Assembly (NCBI GenBank): GCA_942491345.1
Contig: CALOAN010000020.1
Span: forward strand, 434,001-498,000
Direction of reading: 5' to 3'
From: JAHEEL01 sp942491345
GTDB lineage: Bacteria > Actinomycetota > Acidimicrobiia > Spongiisociales > UBA5794
Length of the DNA: 64,000 bases
A model generated the notes under the pieces. It searched no databases and was not told the origin of the DNA. It saw nothing but the letters and a program-made list of their open reading frames with translations. The position numbers and the translations under genes were made by a program. Below are positions 26,751 through 36,900 of this stretch, piece by piece; the stretch's first letter is position 1; each line of letters opens with the position of its first letter.

Positions 26751-27182
26751 CTAGGACCGGAAGAGCTTCCGCAGGATGAACAACGTCAGAACAGCGGAGA
26801 CCCCGATGATGGCGGCGACCCGGGCATCCACAGCGATCTCGGGCCTGCCTTCAACGGATCCAGCGAGCAGGAGCCCGATCTTCGAGTCCTTCGCGTTGAC
26901 CTTTGAAGCCACAACGAGGCCGGCTGAACTGCGGTCGAAGGTTGCTTCCTCGGCGACGACAATCACCGCTCCGGATTGGTTCACGGTTGCGTGTTCGGTG
27001 TCAACGAAGAACGCACCGCCTTGTGTGATATCAGCCGACGCCGACGAGATCGTCTGCGCTCCGCCCTGTCGGATTGACACCGTGTCGGCGTCAACGTGAC
27101 CGGCCCCGCCCTGGCTGATATTGACCACCTGGGCGTTGACTTCCTCTTGAAACGGCTCGGCGGGGATCTCTTCGTTGGGCAT
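26751..27182 (-). CDS. Membrane-anchored beta-solenoid (bactofilin-like) repeat protein
   Basis: 143 aa. Residues 15-105 are repeats of about 15-18 residues around a QGGA core (ISQGGAGHVDADTVSIRQGG, then SADITQGGAFFVDTEHATVN and on), as expected for a parallel beta-helix. A hydrophobic helix (VAAIIGVSAVLTLFIL) and a basic KLFRS end anchor it. The repeat pattern recalls bactofilins and similar polymer-forming proteins, but no named family is certain. It could form a membrane-attached scaffold. Confidence 0.6.
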   Translation of the reverse strand: MPNEEIPAEPFQEEVNAQVVNISQGGAGHVDADTVSIRQGGAQTISSASADITQGGAFFVDTEHATVNQSGAVIVVAEEATFDRSSAGLVVASKVNAKDSKIGLLLAGSVEGRPEIAVDARVAAIIGVSAVLTLFILRKLFRS

Positions 27183-27257
27183 GGTCCAGTCCTCTGGTAG
27201 CTGAGCAGAATCCTATCCAAAAGCAAGTAGTTGTGTTTCGGGGGCAGAATCCCGCTC

Positions 27258-28193
27258 ATGAACCGAATCATGGCCCTTGTTGTGGCGAGCGGCGTTCTGG
27301 CTGCGGCGTGCTCGAGCACCTCTGTGGCCGAGACCACCGCCACGACTGACACGTTCGCCCCGATCGAGACGACGAGCACGGTCGCGCCGGAAACGACCGT
27401 GGGTGCCGAGACAACAACCACCGAACCCCCGACGACCACCGAGCCGGTTGACGATCAGCCTCCGGCGGTCGAGACCACACCCGCTGACGGGGACGTCGTA
27501 GACACGTTCATGGTTGAGTTCATCGGCACCACCGATCCGGAGGCTCGGGTGTCCGTGAATGGCGAGCCGGTGGAGCTCGGCGCCGAGGGTTCGTTTTCGG
27601 TGATGCTGGCTTCGGATCTCGGAGACAACGAAGTGGCCATCGAAGCAGTTGACGAACTTGGGAACACCGGCGTAACAACCGTTTCGTATTCATTCGAGCC
27701 CGAAGACGGGTGGATCGCCGCCGTCGGCGATTCCGTGATGCTCGGCTCGAAGGAGGAGCTCGAGAAGCGGATCGGTCCTGGAACCGTCGACGCGATCGTG
27801 TCACGGCAGTTCGCTGATGCACCCAGCCTCGTGTCCAATTTGCTCGCTCGACCGGTACCGCCGCAGGTGATCGTGCTGCACCTCGGGACCAACGGGCCGG
27901 TTCAAGAACGCCACTTTGAGGCGCTGATGGAGATCGCCGCAGATGTGCCACTGATGGTATTCATCAATGCCCACGTCCCGACTCGGAATTGGGAGTCAAC
28001 CACCAACCGTGAACTTGCAGCCGGCGTTGAACGCCACGACAACGCCGTGCTGGTCGACTGGCACACACCGACCAAGGGTCGGAGCGACCTGTTCGCCGCC
28101 GACAACTTCCATCCGAAGCAACCCGGCCGCGTCATCTACGCCGAACTGGTCGCTGAGGCCATCTTCCCGAACTGGGAAGCGCTCGGCGGGTAG
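27258..28193 (+). CDS. SGNH-hydrolase lipoprotein with Ig-like domain
   Basis: 311 aa. Lipoprotein signal MNRIMALVVASGVLAAAC, Thr-rich linker to about 80, then an Ig-like module (about 80-150, PEARVSVNGEPVELGAEGSF and NEVAIEAVDELGNTGVTTV). An SGNH domain follows: AAVGDSVMLGSKE (Ser), VIVLHLGTNGPVQ (Asn block), AADNFHPKQPG (Asp/His). The C-terminal half is paralogous to the 184-aa protein at 18805. Likely an extracellular esterase acting on surface acyl groups; the substrate is unknown. Confidence 0.8.
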   Translation: MNRIMALVVASGVLAAACSSTSVAETTATTDTFAPIETTSTVAPETTVGAETTTTEPPTTTEPVDDQPPAVETTPADGDVVDTFMVEFIGTTDPEARVSVNGEPVELGAEGSFSVMLASDLGDNEVAIEAVDELGNTGVTTVSYSFEPEDGWIAAVGDSVMLGSKEELEKRIGPGTVDAIVSRQFADAPSLVSNLLARPVPPQVIVLHLGTNGPVQERHFEALMEIAADVPLMVFINAHVPTRNWESTTNRELAAGVERHDNAVLVDWHTPTKGRSDLFAADNFHPKQPGRVIYAELVAEAIFPNWEALGG

Positions 28194-28417
28194 TACTCGG
28201 TCATTCGCTCGCGTATTCGAGGGCGCCGGCACCGATCCTGCCTGTGTTCAAGAAACCTCTTCACACCTCACAACGTGCGCGTAGGGTCAACTGGGTGACC
28301 GTTTGGGGGGGAGTGCCTCCGCTCCCATAGCGGACAATGATGGAGTCGCGGCGTTTGGCGACGGCCGCGGCTCTGTCGCGTCTCGACCCGACGTCGGCTC
28401 GTCGATCGCGATCGAGT

Positions 28418-29836
28418 GTGAAGAACCGCTCCGGAGTAGGCTCAGAACCACCACCGGAGGGGGACCTCGTCCAACGCATCATCGTCGTAGCAAACCGGCT
28501 CCCCGTGGCCTGGGACGGCAAGGAATGGTCGATCAGCCCCGGCGGACTCGTGCGTGCCCTCCGGCCGGTGCTGCAGAACGCAGACGGCGCCTGGGTCGGC
28601 TGGCCGGGCATCCCCGACTTCGACCCTGAACCGTTCGAATACGACGGCATCGACCAGCGGCCGGTGCCTCTGAGCGAGGACGAAGTCGAGAGCTTCTACT
28701 ACGGATTCTGCAACGGCACCCTCTGGCCGCTCTACCACGACGCCATCGTGGCCCCCGAATACCACCGCCACACGTGGCGTCCGTACGTCGCGGTGAACCG
28801 AAGGTATGCGGAGACGACGGCGGAGGTTCTGGGCTCAGGCGACATCGCATGGGTGCAGGACTACCAGCTGCAACTCGTGCCCGCGATGTTGCGCTCGATG
28901 GTGCCGGACGCCACCGTCGGGTTCTATCTCCACATTCCATTCCCTCCCATCGAAGTGTTCGCCCGTCTTCCGTGGAGACGGCAGATCATTGAGGGGCTCC
29001 TCGGAGCGGACGTCATCGCATTCCAGACGCGTTCGAGCGCCGTCAACTTCGCTCAAGCAGCGAGACGGCTCACCGGCGCAGAGTCGATCGGCAGGCGCGA
29101 TCTGATGTGGAACGGCAGGGCGGTTCACCTCCAGCCTGCCCCAATAGCGATCGACACCGCCGAGTTCGAACAGATGGCTCAGTCCCCAAGGGTTCGCCAG
29201 CGAGCTGCAGAAATCCGCTCTGAACTCGGCGATCCCGAGCACATCATCCTCGGGATGGATCGGTTGGACTACACCAAGGGGATCGACCTTCGACTGAAGG
29301 CGTTCGGAATCCTCCTCGACAACTCGCCCCGCGATCGACACACGTACGCCTTCGTTCAGGTTGCCGTTCCGAGCCGTGAACAGGTTCCTGCGTACCAGCA
29401 GCTGCGCACCGACATCGAGCAGATCGTTGGACGGATCAACGGCGAGTACGGGGAGCCCGGGTGGGCACCGGTGTCCTATCTCTATCGCACGATTCCCTTC
29501 GAGGAGCTCATCGCCTACTACGTCGCTGCCGACGTGATGTTGGTGACTCCGCTGCGCGACGGGATGAACCTCGTCGCCAAGGAATACGTGGCGTCCCGGT
29601 TCGAGAACGACGGCGTGCTCGTGCTGAGCGAGTTCGCCGGCGCAGCCGAGCAGCTGCGTGCGGCCCTGATCGTGAATCCCTACGACGTCGACAGCGTGGC
29701 GCAGACGCTCGCATATGCGACCACGATGTCCGAAGACGAGCAGCGGCGACGGATGCGGAGACTCCGCAACACGATCAGGAAGGCCGACGTTTTCGAGTGG
29801 GCTGCCGAGTGTCTTGCCACGCTCGAGGTCCGGTGA
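28418..29836 (+). CDS. otsA: Trehalose-6-phosphate synthase
   Basis: A GT20 enzyme: UDP- or GDP/ADP-glucose + glucose-6-phosphate to trehalose-6-phosphate. Motifs: IIVVANRLPVAWDG, AWVQDYQLQLVPAML, GFYLHIPFPP, MDRLDYTKGIDLRLKAF (phosphate binding) and LRDGMNLVAKEYVA. The start is uncertain: GTG 28418 gives 472 aa, while ATG 28337 adds 27 Arg/Ser-rich residues absent from the family. It opens the trehalose block, divergent from the chromosomal GH65/OtsB genes' direction (tail to tail with GH65). Confidence 0.93.
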   Translation: MKNRSGVGSEPPPEGDLVQRIIVVANRLPVAWDGKEWSISPGGLVRALRPVLQNADGAWVGWPGIPDFDPEPFEYDGIDQRPVPLSEDEVESFYYGFCNGTLWPLYHDAIVAPEYHRHTWRPYVAVNRRYAETTAEVLGSGDIAWVQDYQLQLVPAMLRSMVPDATVGFYLHIPFPPIEVFARLPWRRQIIEGLLGADVIAFQTRSSAVNFAQAARRLTGAESIGRRDLMWNGRAVHLQPAPIAIDTAEFEQMAQSPRVRQRAAEIRSELGDPEHIILGMDRLDYTKGIDLRLKAFGILLDNSPRDRHTYAFVQVAVPSREQVPAYQQLRTDIEQIVGRINGEYGEPGWAPVSYLYRTIPFEELIAYYVAADVMLVTPLRDGMNLVAKEYVASRFENDGVLVLSEFAGAAEQLRAALIVNPYDVDSVAQTLAYATTMSEDEQRRRMRRLRNTIRKADVFEWAAECLATLEVR

Positions 29837-29873
29837 TCGAAGTCGCTCTCGCGATTCTTTGGACCAACCGCAG

Positions 29874-32261
29874 CTACAAGGGAACCGTCTCCGTCGTCCC
29901 GGCGGGCACTTCGATAACCCGGTCGCGAATACCAACGCGAATGGGTTGAGCTTCGCTCGGGCGGGTCGTCACCGCGAGCTGATCGGGAGTGATGTGAAAG
30001 TCGAGGACGTGCCCGCGATAGCGGATCTCAAAACGGAGTTCACCGAGTTCGTCGGGAATCGCAGGGTCGAGCCAGAGCGTGTCCTCCCGGGTCTCGATAC
30101 CGGTGAAGCCGCGTTGGACCAGGTCGACGGTCCCGGCCATCGCGCCGAGGTGGATACCTTCCGGTGTGGTGCCACCCTGGATGTCGGTGACATCGCTAAG
30201 CAAGGCTCCCTTGAAGAACTCCCAGGACCGTTCGCGATCCGATCGGGCGAGCACCCACGCGTTGACGATCCGGCTCAATGTTGAGCCGTGAGACGTACGC
30301 TCGTCGTAGTAGTCGATGTTGCGCTGGATGCCGGCGCCGTCGATCTCGTAGCCGAGCCTCTCGAAGACGGACGTCAGCTCGTCGGTCGAGAGCAGGTAGA
30401 ACAGCATCAGCACATCGGCCTGCTTCGACAGTTTGTAGCGATTCGGGGTGTCGCCCTCTGCCTCGAGAATGCGATCGAGTCGCTGGATGTCGCCGTACCG
30501 CTCGCCGTAGCCGATCCAATCAAACTCCGCGAGGTCTCCGTAGCCTTCGAATTGGCTGATGATGCCGTCGTCGTGGAAGGCTATCTTCAGCTTCCGGCTG
30601 ATCTCATCCCATCGCGTGAGTTCCTCGCGCTGTATGTGGAGCTTGTCCATGAGCTCATTGCGTCGGAACTCCGGGAGGAGATCGAGCGCCTCGATTGTGC
30701 GAGCCAAGACCCACGCCGCCATGACGTTCGTATACGCGTTGTTGTTGAGGCCGGGTTCATCGGTATCTGGATATGCGTCGTGGTACTCGTCGGGGCCCAT
30801 GACCTTGAGGATCTCGTATCGGTCGATCGCACGGTTGTACGTGGCAAGGCTGGCCATGAGTCGTGAAATCTCGATCATCATCTCGGCACCGCCATGTGCG
30901 AGGAAGTCGACGTCGGCGGTCGTCTGGTAGTACTGCCACGTGTTGTACGCGACGGCGATGTTGACGTGGCGCTGCAGGTAGCTGTTGTCCTGCAGCCAAC
31001 GTCCGGATTGCGGATTGAGATGGACGACCTGGCTCTCCTCCCTTCCGGTGCTCCCGCTCTGCCACGGATAGAGGGCTCCCTCGAGGCCTGCTGCCTTCGC
31101 CGACCAGCGAGCTTCCGGGAGCCGTCGGAATCGGTAGAGCAACAGAGCTCTGGTGAGGTCGGGAAGGTGGAGGTTCAGGTACGGGAATACGAAGAGCTCA
31201 TCCCAGAAGATGTGGCCGCGATAGGCCTCGCCGTGCCATCCACGGGCCGGCACTCCGACGTCGAGATCGATGGTGTGTTTCGAGACGGTCTGCATCAAGT
31301 GGAACGAATGGAGGTTGAGCACCATCGCCTCGAAGTCGTCGGCTCCGGTTTCGAGGGAGAATCTCCTCCACAGCAGATCCCACGCCAGGGTGTTCGACTC
31401 CAGCAGCTCATCAAACGAACCGAGGCGCCAGATCCACGCGCGAGCCGCGCGTCCGGGTTCGGAGATGGCGTGGTCTCGCGACGTGAAGAGGGTGACGGTC
31501 TTGTCGACCGTCGTGGGGATGCCCTCGTTCACGCCGAACTCGAGTGTCTGAGCCACGAATCCGGGTTCCTCAGTCTCGGTGAGATGGGTTTCAACCTCTT
31601 CACCGTTGAGCCGAACCACGGTGCGAGCCGCCATCGCCACGCGCACTCGAGATTGTGTGGTCTCCACATCGAGGTACATTGTGCCGTCGCTGATGCCCGC
31701 CTTGACCGGGTCGAGGTGCCGACTGTTGAGCTTTCGGTAGCGAGCTACGCCGGCGTTGATCACGCGGCCGTCGATGCCGGACTCGACGTACATCTTCCCG
31801 GACCAGTTTGTCGGCTCAAATGTGGTCTGGAGACCTGCGACGTGCGAGTTGCCCATGTGCACGAGGCGCCGTTGAGCCACCCTGGTCGAGCGCCCCTCCG
31901 TGTCGGTGAAGACAAACGTGCGGATGAGGACACCCTTGCGAATATCCAGTTCCTGCCGGTAGTCGTCGATCTCGGCATCTTGCACGGCGAACCACGCACC
32001 GTCACCCGTACGGAACCGGAGGTGCAGCCAATTCGGGACATTGACCAAGTCTTCGTTCATGATCTCTCGTCCGGCAACCTCGGTGATCAGCCGGTTGTAG
32101 AGCCCCGCCACATAGGTGCCTGGGTAGTGCACGTCGCCGGCCGCGGCTTCGGGCGCGGCGCCGCGCGTTGCGAAGTAGCCGTTGCCGAGGGTGCACAACG
32201 CCTCTCGAAGTGGTTCTTGTGAAGGATCGAACCCTTCGTAGGTCAGGGTCCAGCGGTTCAC
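29874..32261 (-). CDS. GH65 glycoside phosphorylase (trehalose/kojibiose phosphorylase family)
   Basis: 795 aa. Inverting phosphorolysis of an alpha-glucoside yields beta-glucose-1-phosphate. The N-terminal beta-sandwich begins WTLTYEGFDPSQEPLREALC then LGNGYFATRG, and the catalytic (alpha/alpha)6 barrel carries FWDELFVFPYL and MGPDEYHDAYPDTDEPGLNN with the general-acid Glu. The ATG overlaps the end of the beta-PGM/OtsB gene by 4 bp, so the two are coupled. In mycobacterial OtsB1 a GH65-like domain is fused to the same two domains. Trehalose or trehalose-6-phosphate is the likely substrate; the specificity is inferred. Confidence 0.88.
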   Translation of the reverse strand: MNRWTLTYEGFDPSQEPLREALCTLGNGYFATRGAAPEAAAGDVHYPGTYVAGLYNRLITEVAGREIMNEDLVNVPNWLHLRFRTGDGAWFAVQDAEIDDYRQELDIRKGVLIRTFVFTDTEGRSTRVAQRRLVHMGNSHVAGLQTTFEPTNWSGKMYVESGIDGRVINAGVARYRKLNSRHLDPVKAGISDGTMYLDVETTQSRVRVAMAARTVVRLNGEEVETHLTETEEPGFVAQTLEFGVNEGIPTTVDKTVTLFTSRDHAISEPGRAARAWIWRLGSFDELLESNTLAWDLLWRRFSLETGADDFEAMVLNLHSFHLMQTVSKHTIDLDVGVPARGWHGEAYRGHIFWDELFVFPYLNLHLPDLTRALLLYRFRRLPEARWSAKAAGLEGALYPWQSGSTGREESQVVHLNPQSGRWLQDNSYLQRHVNIAVAYNTWQYYQTTADVDFLAHGGAEMMIEISRLMASLATYNRAIDRYEILKVMGPDEYHDAYPDTDEPGLNNNAYTNVMAAWVLARTIEALDLLPEFRRNELMDKLHIQREELTRWDEISRKLKIAFHDDGIISQFEGYGDLAEFDWIGYGERYGDIQRLDRILEAEGDTPNRYKLSKQADVLMLFYLLSTDELTSVFERLGYEIDGAGIQRNIDYYDERTSHGSTLSRIVNAWVLARSDRERSWEFFKGALLSDVTDIQGGTTPEGIHLGAMAGTVDLVQRGFTGIETREDTLWLDPAIPDELGELRFEIRYRGHVLDFHITPDQLAVTTRPSEAQPIRVGIRDRVIEVPAGTTETVPL

Positions 32262-33823
32262 AGCTTCTGTGCCTCAGCGATTCTTGCCAGGAATGCGGTC
32301 ACCTCGTCCGTGTCCTCGAGTGCGAAACGCGCAAGGGATGGCTCGCCTTCGCGTCCCACGACGACTCCGACGCCTCGTTTGCGGATCACCCTGAAGGCGT
32401 CCTCGTCCGTCGTGTCGTCGCCGAGGTACACGGGTGTCACCATCTCACGGTCGAGTCCGAGCTCACCCAGCAACCACCGCATGGCGCGGCCCTTGTCCCA
32501 ATCAAAATCGGGCCGGAACTCGAAGATCTTCTTGCCGGTTGCCACCCGCAGCGACGGGACGGTCGGGGCTGTGTCACGAACCGCCTCTTCGACGAGCGCA
32601 TAGTTGGTGTCGGCGACCCGTCGGTAGTGCACGGCGATAGCGAACCGCTTGCGCTCGACCTGCGCCCCGGGAACGTCTCGAAGGCGATCCTCGAGCTGCT
32701 CGGTTGCTGCGTCCAGCGGAGCGAGATAGGTCGTGAAGCGATCGAGTCGTTCATCGATCACGGGCTCCCCGGACGGCGAGATGATGTCAAACCCATGGCT
32801 TCCCGCGTAGTAGATGCCCGGCACCTGCACCTTGCCCCGGACATCCGCGACATCACGACCGCTCACGACGGCCACTGTTGCCACGGAAGCAAGATCGGTC
32901 AGGACCGCACGTGTCTCATCGGAGAGCACAGCAAGATCCGGGTGTTCAACGATCGGCGTGAGCACACCGTCGTAGTCGAGGAACACCGCAGGCTTTCGTG
33001 CGCCAAGCAGAGATTCGATCTCGCTGAAGTGGTCAGCTGCCGACGGGAGGTTCGCTCGCGGAACCGGCGGCACAGCCTTCACGCTGAGCTCGCCGAGGTC
33101 CGACACCACCAGCGTGGCTCCGGCCGCGCGCAGTTCTTCAGCCTGATCTCCACGATCTACGCCGATGACGATGCGAAACCCACCGGCTTTCCCTGCTTCA
33201 ACGCCCGACTGGGCGTCTTCGACGATCGCGGCATTGGCGGGTTCGGCACCGACCCGCGATGCGGCTTCGAGAAAGACGGCGGGGTCGGGTTTGCCAGGTA
33301 TGCCGAGTTCGTCCGCCACGATGCCATCGACCCGGACGGTGAACAAGTCCAGGAGATCGGCCGCGCCGAGGACCTCATCGACATTGCGACTTGACGAGAT
33401 GAGCGCGGTCTCGATGCCCTGCCGCTGAAGCTCTCTGACGAATGCGACGCTCGTGTCATAGGCCTCGATGCCGTGCGTCTCGAGACGTTGAAGGAAATAG
33501 CGATTCTTGCGGTTTCCAAGACCGCAGACGGTCTCGGCTTCCTCGGAATCCTCGGCTGAACCCCACGGGAGAGAGATGTCGCGTGACTCCAGGAAACTCG
33601 CAACACCGTCGTAGCGAGGTTTGCCGTCCACGAACTCGAGATAGTCAGACGGCTGGAATGGCTCGAACGGCTCCTGGAGACGTGCAGAGCGGCCCTCGAG
33701 GTACTCGTTGAAGAGTTGTTCCCAGGAGACGTGATGGACGGATTCCGACCTCGTGATGACTCCGTCGAGATCGAAGACGACGGCATCGATGGCTGCCGCG
33801 TCGATTTCCGTTCCCTCACGCAA
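32258..33823 (-). CDS. otsB: Beta-phosphoglucomutase-like HAD domain fused to trehalose-6-phosphate phosphatase
   Basis: 521 aa. Residues 1-240 are a beta-PGM-type HAD: VVFDLDGVITRSESVHHVSW (nucleophile DLD), LISSSRN, GKPDPAVFL and IVEDAQSGVEAGKAGG. Residues 255-521 are an OtsB domain: AVFLDYDGVLTPI, AVVSGRDVADV, FRPDFDWDKGRAM and YLGDDTTDEDAFR. So one chain can turn beta-glucose-1-phosphate into glucose-6-phosphate and dephosphorylate trehalose-6-phosphate. All catalytic Asp residues are present. It is coupled to the GH65 phosphorylase, whose product would feed the first domain. Confidence 0.92.
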   Translation of the reverse strand: MREGTEIDAAAIDAVVFDLDGVITRSESVHHVSWEQLFNEYLEGRSARLQEPFEPFQPSDYLEFVDGKPRYDGVASFLESRDISLPWGSAEDSEEAETVCGLGNRKNRYFLQRLETHGIEAYDTSVAFVRELQRQGIETALISSSRNVDEVLGAADLLDLFTVRVDGIVADELGIPGKPDPAVFLEAASRVGAEPANAAIVEDAQSGVEAGKAGGFRIVIGVDRGDQAEELRAAGATLVVSDLGELSVKAVPPVPRANLPSAADHFSEIESLLGARKPAVFLDYDGVLTPIVEHPDLAVLSDETRAVLTDLASVATVAVVSGRDVADVRGKVQVPGIYYAGSHGFDIISPSGEPVIDERLDRFTTYLAPLDAATEQLEDRLRDVPGAQVERKRFAIAVHYRRVADTNYALVEEAVRDTAPTVPSLRVATGKKIFEFRPDFDWDKGRAMRWLLGELGLDREMVTPVYLGDDTTDEDAFRVIRKRGVGVVVGREGEPSLARFALEDTDEVTAFLARIAEAQKL

Positions 33824-33972
33824 GGCAGAAGCCCCTCATTGCGTTGCCGCATGCTAGTCGACGACACGGCCGGCAAGTCGCATGTCGCCATGTGTCGCCA
33901 TATGAGTATGAATTGACCTCGACCCTTGCCGAAGCACCGGCCGTGCAGCGTACCTCGACCGACGCGTCGGGA

Positions 33973-36900
33973 TCAGTCGATGAACGACGGAGTCTGCCCG
34001 AGCATGCGCCGGAGGCCGGCGAGCGGCACGCGCACGAGATCGGGGCGGGTTGCGAGCTCCCAATGGAGTTCCCGCAGTGCCCTCGACAGCACAAATGCGT
34101 CGAGCAGGTCATCGATAGCGTCCACGGAGTCGGGGAGTAGAGGTGAGTCCTCCAGTTCTGCGAGGTAGCTCTCAACAAAGGCGAGACCAATCACCCTGGA
34201 CCACCATGCAGCCCAGCGTCGCTCATTCGGTGATCCGTCGCGTGCAGCTGTAAGTGCAACGTAGTCGAACGACCGGAGCATCTGGGAAACGTCGCGCAAC
34301 GGTGAACCGCGAAGCCGTCGTTGACCGAGCGGACGCGAGTGGTCGCCGGAGAAGTCGGCGATGATGAACCCGTCATCGACGATGTGCACCTGGTCGAGGC
34401 GGTAGTCGCCGTGGAGTCGAATCCGCGATCCCTTGATTCGATCCCGTCTGATGGCGCCGAGCCGCGCGAGGCAGGATTGCTCTGCTGCGATGAGTTCGTC
34501 CAGCGCAGTCGCAACCTGACCCTCGGCGCGGTGCCGTAACCGGCGGATCTCTCGCACCTCCTGGCGGATGCCGGCACGCAGTGATTGGTACAGGGACTGT
34601 TGGTAGTGCTCCGTGAATGGTTCGGGGTTCAGGTCCGGGTCCTCGCTGAACGAGCCCAACGCCTGATGAAGCGCGGCGGTCGTTCGGCCAAGCCGTGTCG
34701 TGAGTTCAAGCGCCGGGTCGAGCAGGTGGGCATTTGGAAGAGCTACGGCCGGAGACTGGTCCACTGGACCGAATGCGCCTTCGGGCTCCCCGATTGCCTC
34801 TTCGCCTCTCGTTGCGTCGAGCCAGTTTCGGGCGAAGCCGGATAGGACGTTCCACGCGGTGGAATCCTCGGCGAACGACTGTTGAAGGACGCCGAGCGTG
34901 TAGGTGTCGCCCGACTGGTACTCGAGTGCGCCGTAGGTGTCGGCGATGTCGTCGAAGGCCGTGCGCTCGGTGAGGAAACGTCGCAATTCGAGGTCCGGGT
35001 TCACTCCCGGTTCGACTTGGCGAAAGAGCTTGATGGCGAAGCCCCGACCAAAGTCGATGTAGGTCTCGCCGAGATTGTTGGTCGATACTGTCGATTCAAT
35101 CGGCTCGCCCGTCGGGATCTCGAACGGGGCGGTACCTGCGGTGCAGATCAACGATCCGGCGCGGCCCAGGAGAGTTTCGCCGGCAAGGATGCCTTCGAGG
35201 AGCATGGCCCGGAACTGTGGGTTGTGAACGGCGTCGAACAGGATCCCGTCGGTGCCGTCGCGTCGCACGTGGGCGAGCACCGCAGAGTCTGCGATGTCGG
35301 AATCGGGTTCGAACGAGATCCCGATCGGAACCACGTACCAGTAGCGGGAGTTCGCACCTCGGTCGATGCTGACGAGGGCAATCCACATCGTCGTGTCTTG
35401 CTCACCGGGAGTGATGGGAATCAGGTCGGCCACCGAAATCTGCGATCGCCGCGGCGGGCGGCCCTGGTACCAGGATTGGGCTGCGATGAATCGGCCGAGG
35501 ATGAGCGGCAGGGGTCCGTCGCCGGCAAACGCGCCCTCCAGAGGGCCGCTGATCTCCAGCACATCGCGGGTGTCGATGACGGAACGGTCGTGTCCGTCGA
35601 TCGATATCCAATAGAAGCCGTACGGACCGAGCGAGAGCGGGTAGGGAGCCTTGCCGACTACCGGGAATTCCGTTCTGCCAAGCATCTCGGTGGGGCGCTG
35701 CCCGGCAAAGCGGCTCAGATCCAACTCCGCGAACTGCGAATGGCGGCTGAGGTTGGCGACAACCGCGATTGTCTCTCCTTCACCCTCTCGTAGGTAGGCA
35801 AGGATCTGCTCGTTGTCCGGCGACAAGAACTCGATGCTGCCGCGCCCGAAGACCGGATGACGCTGACGGAGCCGGATCATGCTTCGAGTCCAGGACAACA
35901 ACGAATTAGGGTTGGCCTGCTGCGCCTCGACGTTCACCGTCTCGTAGTGAAACTGAGGATCGACGACGATCGGCAGATAGAGCGATTGGGAATTGGCTCT
36001 CGAGAAGCCGGCATTGCGGTCGTTGCTCCATTGCATCGGTGTCCGAACGCCGTCACGATCGGCGAGGAATATGTTGTCGCCCATCCCGATCTCGTCCCCG
36101 TAGTAGACCACCGGGGTACCGGGCAGCGACAAGAGCAAGCTGAACAACAACTCGATGCGCCGGCGGTCGTTCTCGAGCAGCGGTGCGAGCCGCCGACGGA
36201 TCCCAAGGTTGAGACGTGCACGGCGGTCGGGGGCGTAGCTCCGCCACATCAGATCGCGCTCTTCCTCGGACACCATCTCGAGTGTGAGTTCGTCGTGATT
36301 CCGGAGGAAGATCGCCCACTGCGCGTCCTCCGGGATCGCGGGAGTCTGCTCCAGGATGTCGATGATCGGAAGCCGGTTCTCGCGTTCGAGCGACAGGTAC
36401 AAACGGGGCATCAGCGGAAAGTGGAACGCCATGTGGCATTCGTCGCCGTTACCGAAGTACGCGGCCGAGTCCTCGGGCCACTGGTTCGCCTCAGCGATCA
36501 ACATGCGATTCTCGTAGTTCTCGTCCATGAATGACCTGAGCCGTTTCAGCTCCTCGTGGGTCTCGCGCAAGTTCTCCCCGTTGGTCCCCTCGCGTTCGAA
36601 GAGGTAGGGGACGGCGTCGAGACGGAGGCCATCGACGCCAAGGTCGAGCCAGAAGCTGAGCACATCTGTGATCGCTTCTCGAACGAGGGGGTTGTCGTAG
36701 TTGAGGTCGGGTTGGTGGGAGAAGAACCGGTGCCAGTAGTACGCGCCGGCGACCGGGTCCCATGCCCAGTTCGAAGCCTCCGTGTCTTGGAAGATGATGC
36801 GAACATCGGCGAACTTGTCCGGCGTGTCGCTCCACACATAGAAGTCCCGCTCGGGTGTTCCAGCTTCGGCTCGCCGCGCTCGCTGGAACCACGGGTGCTG

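Noticed and set aside
30894..32222. Plus-strand 442-codon frame
   Set aside because: Antisense shadow of the GH65 phosphorylase.
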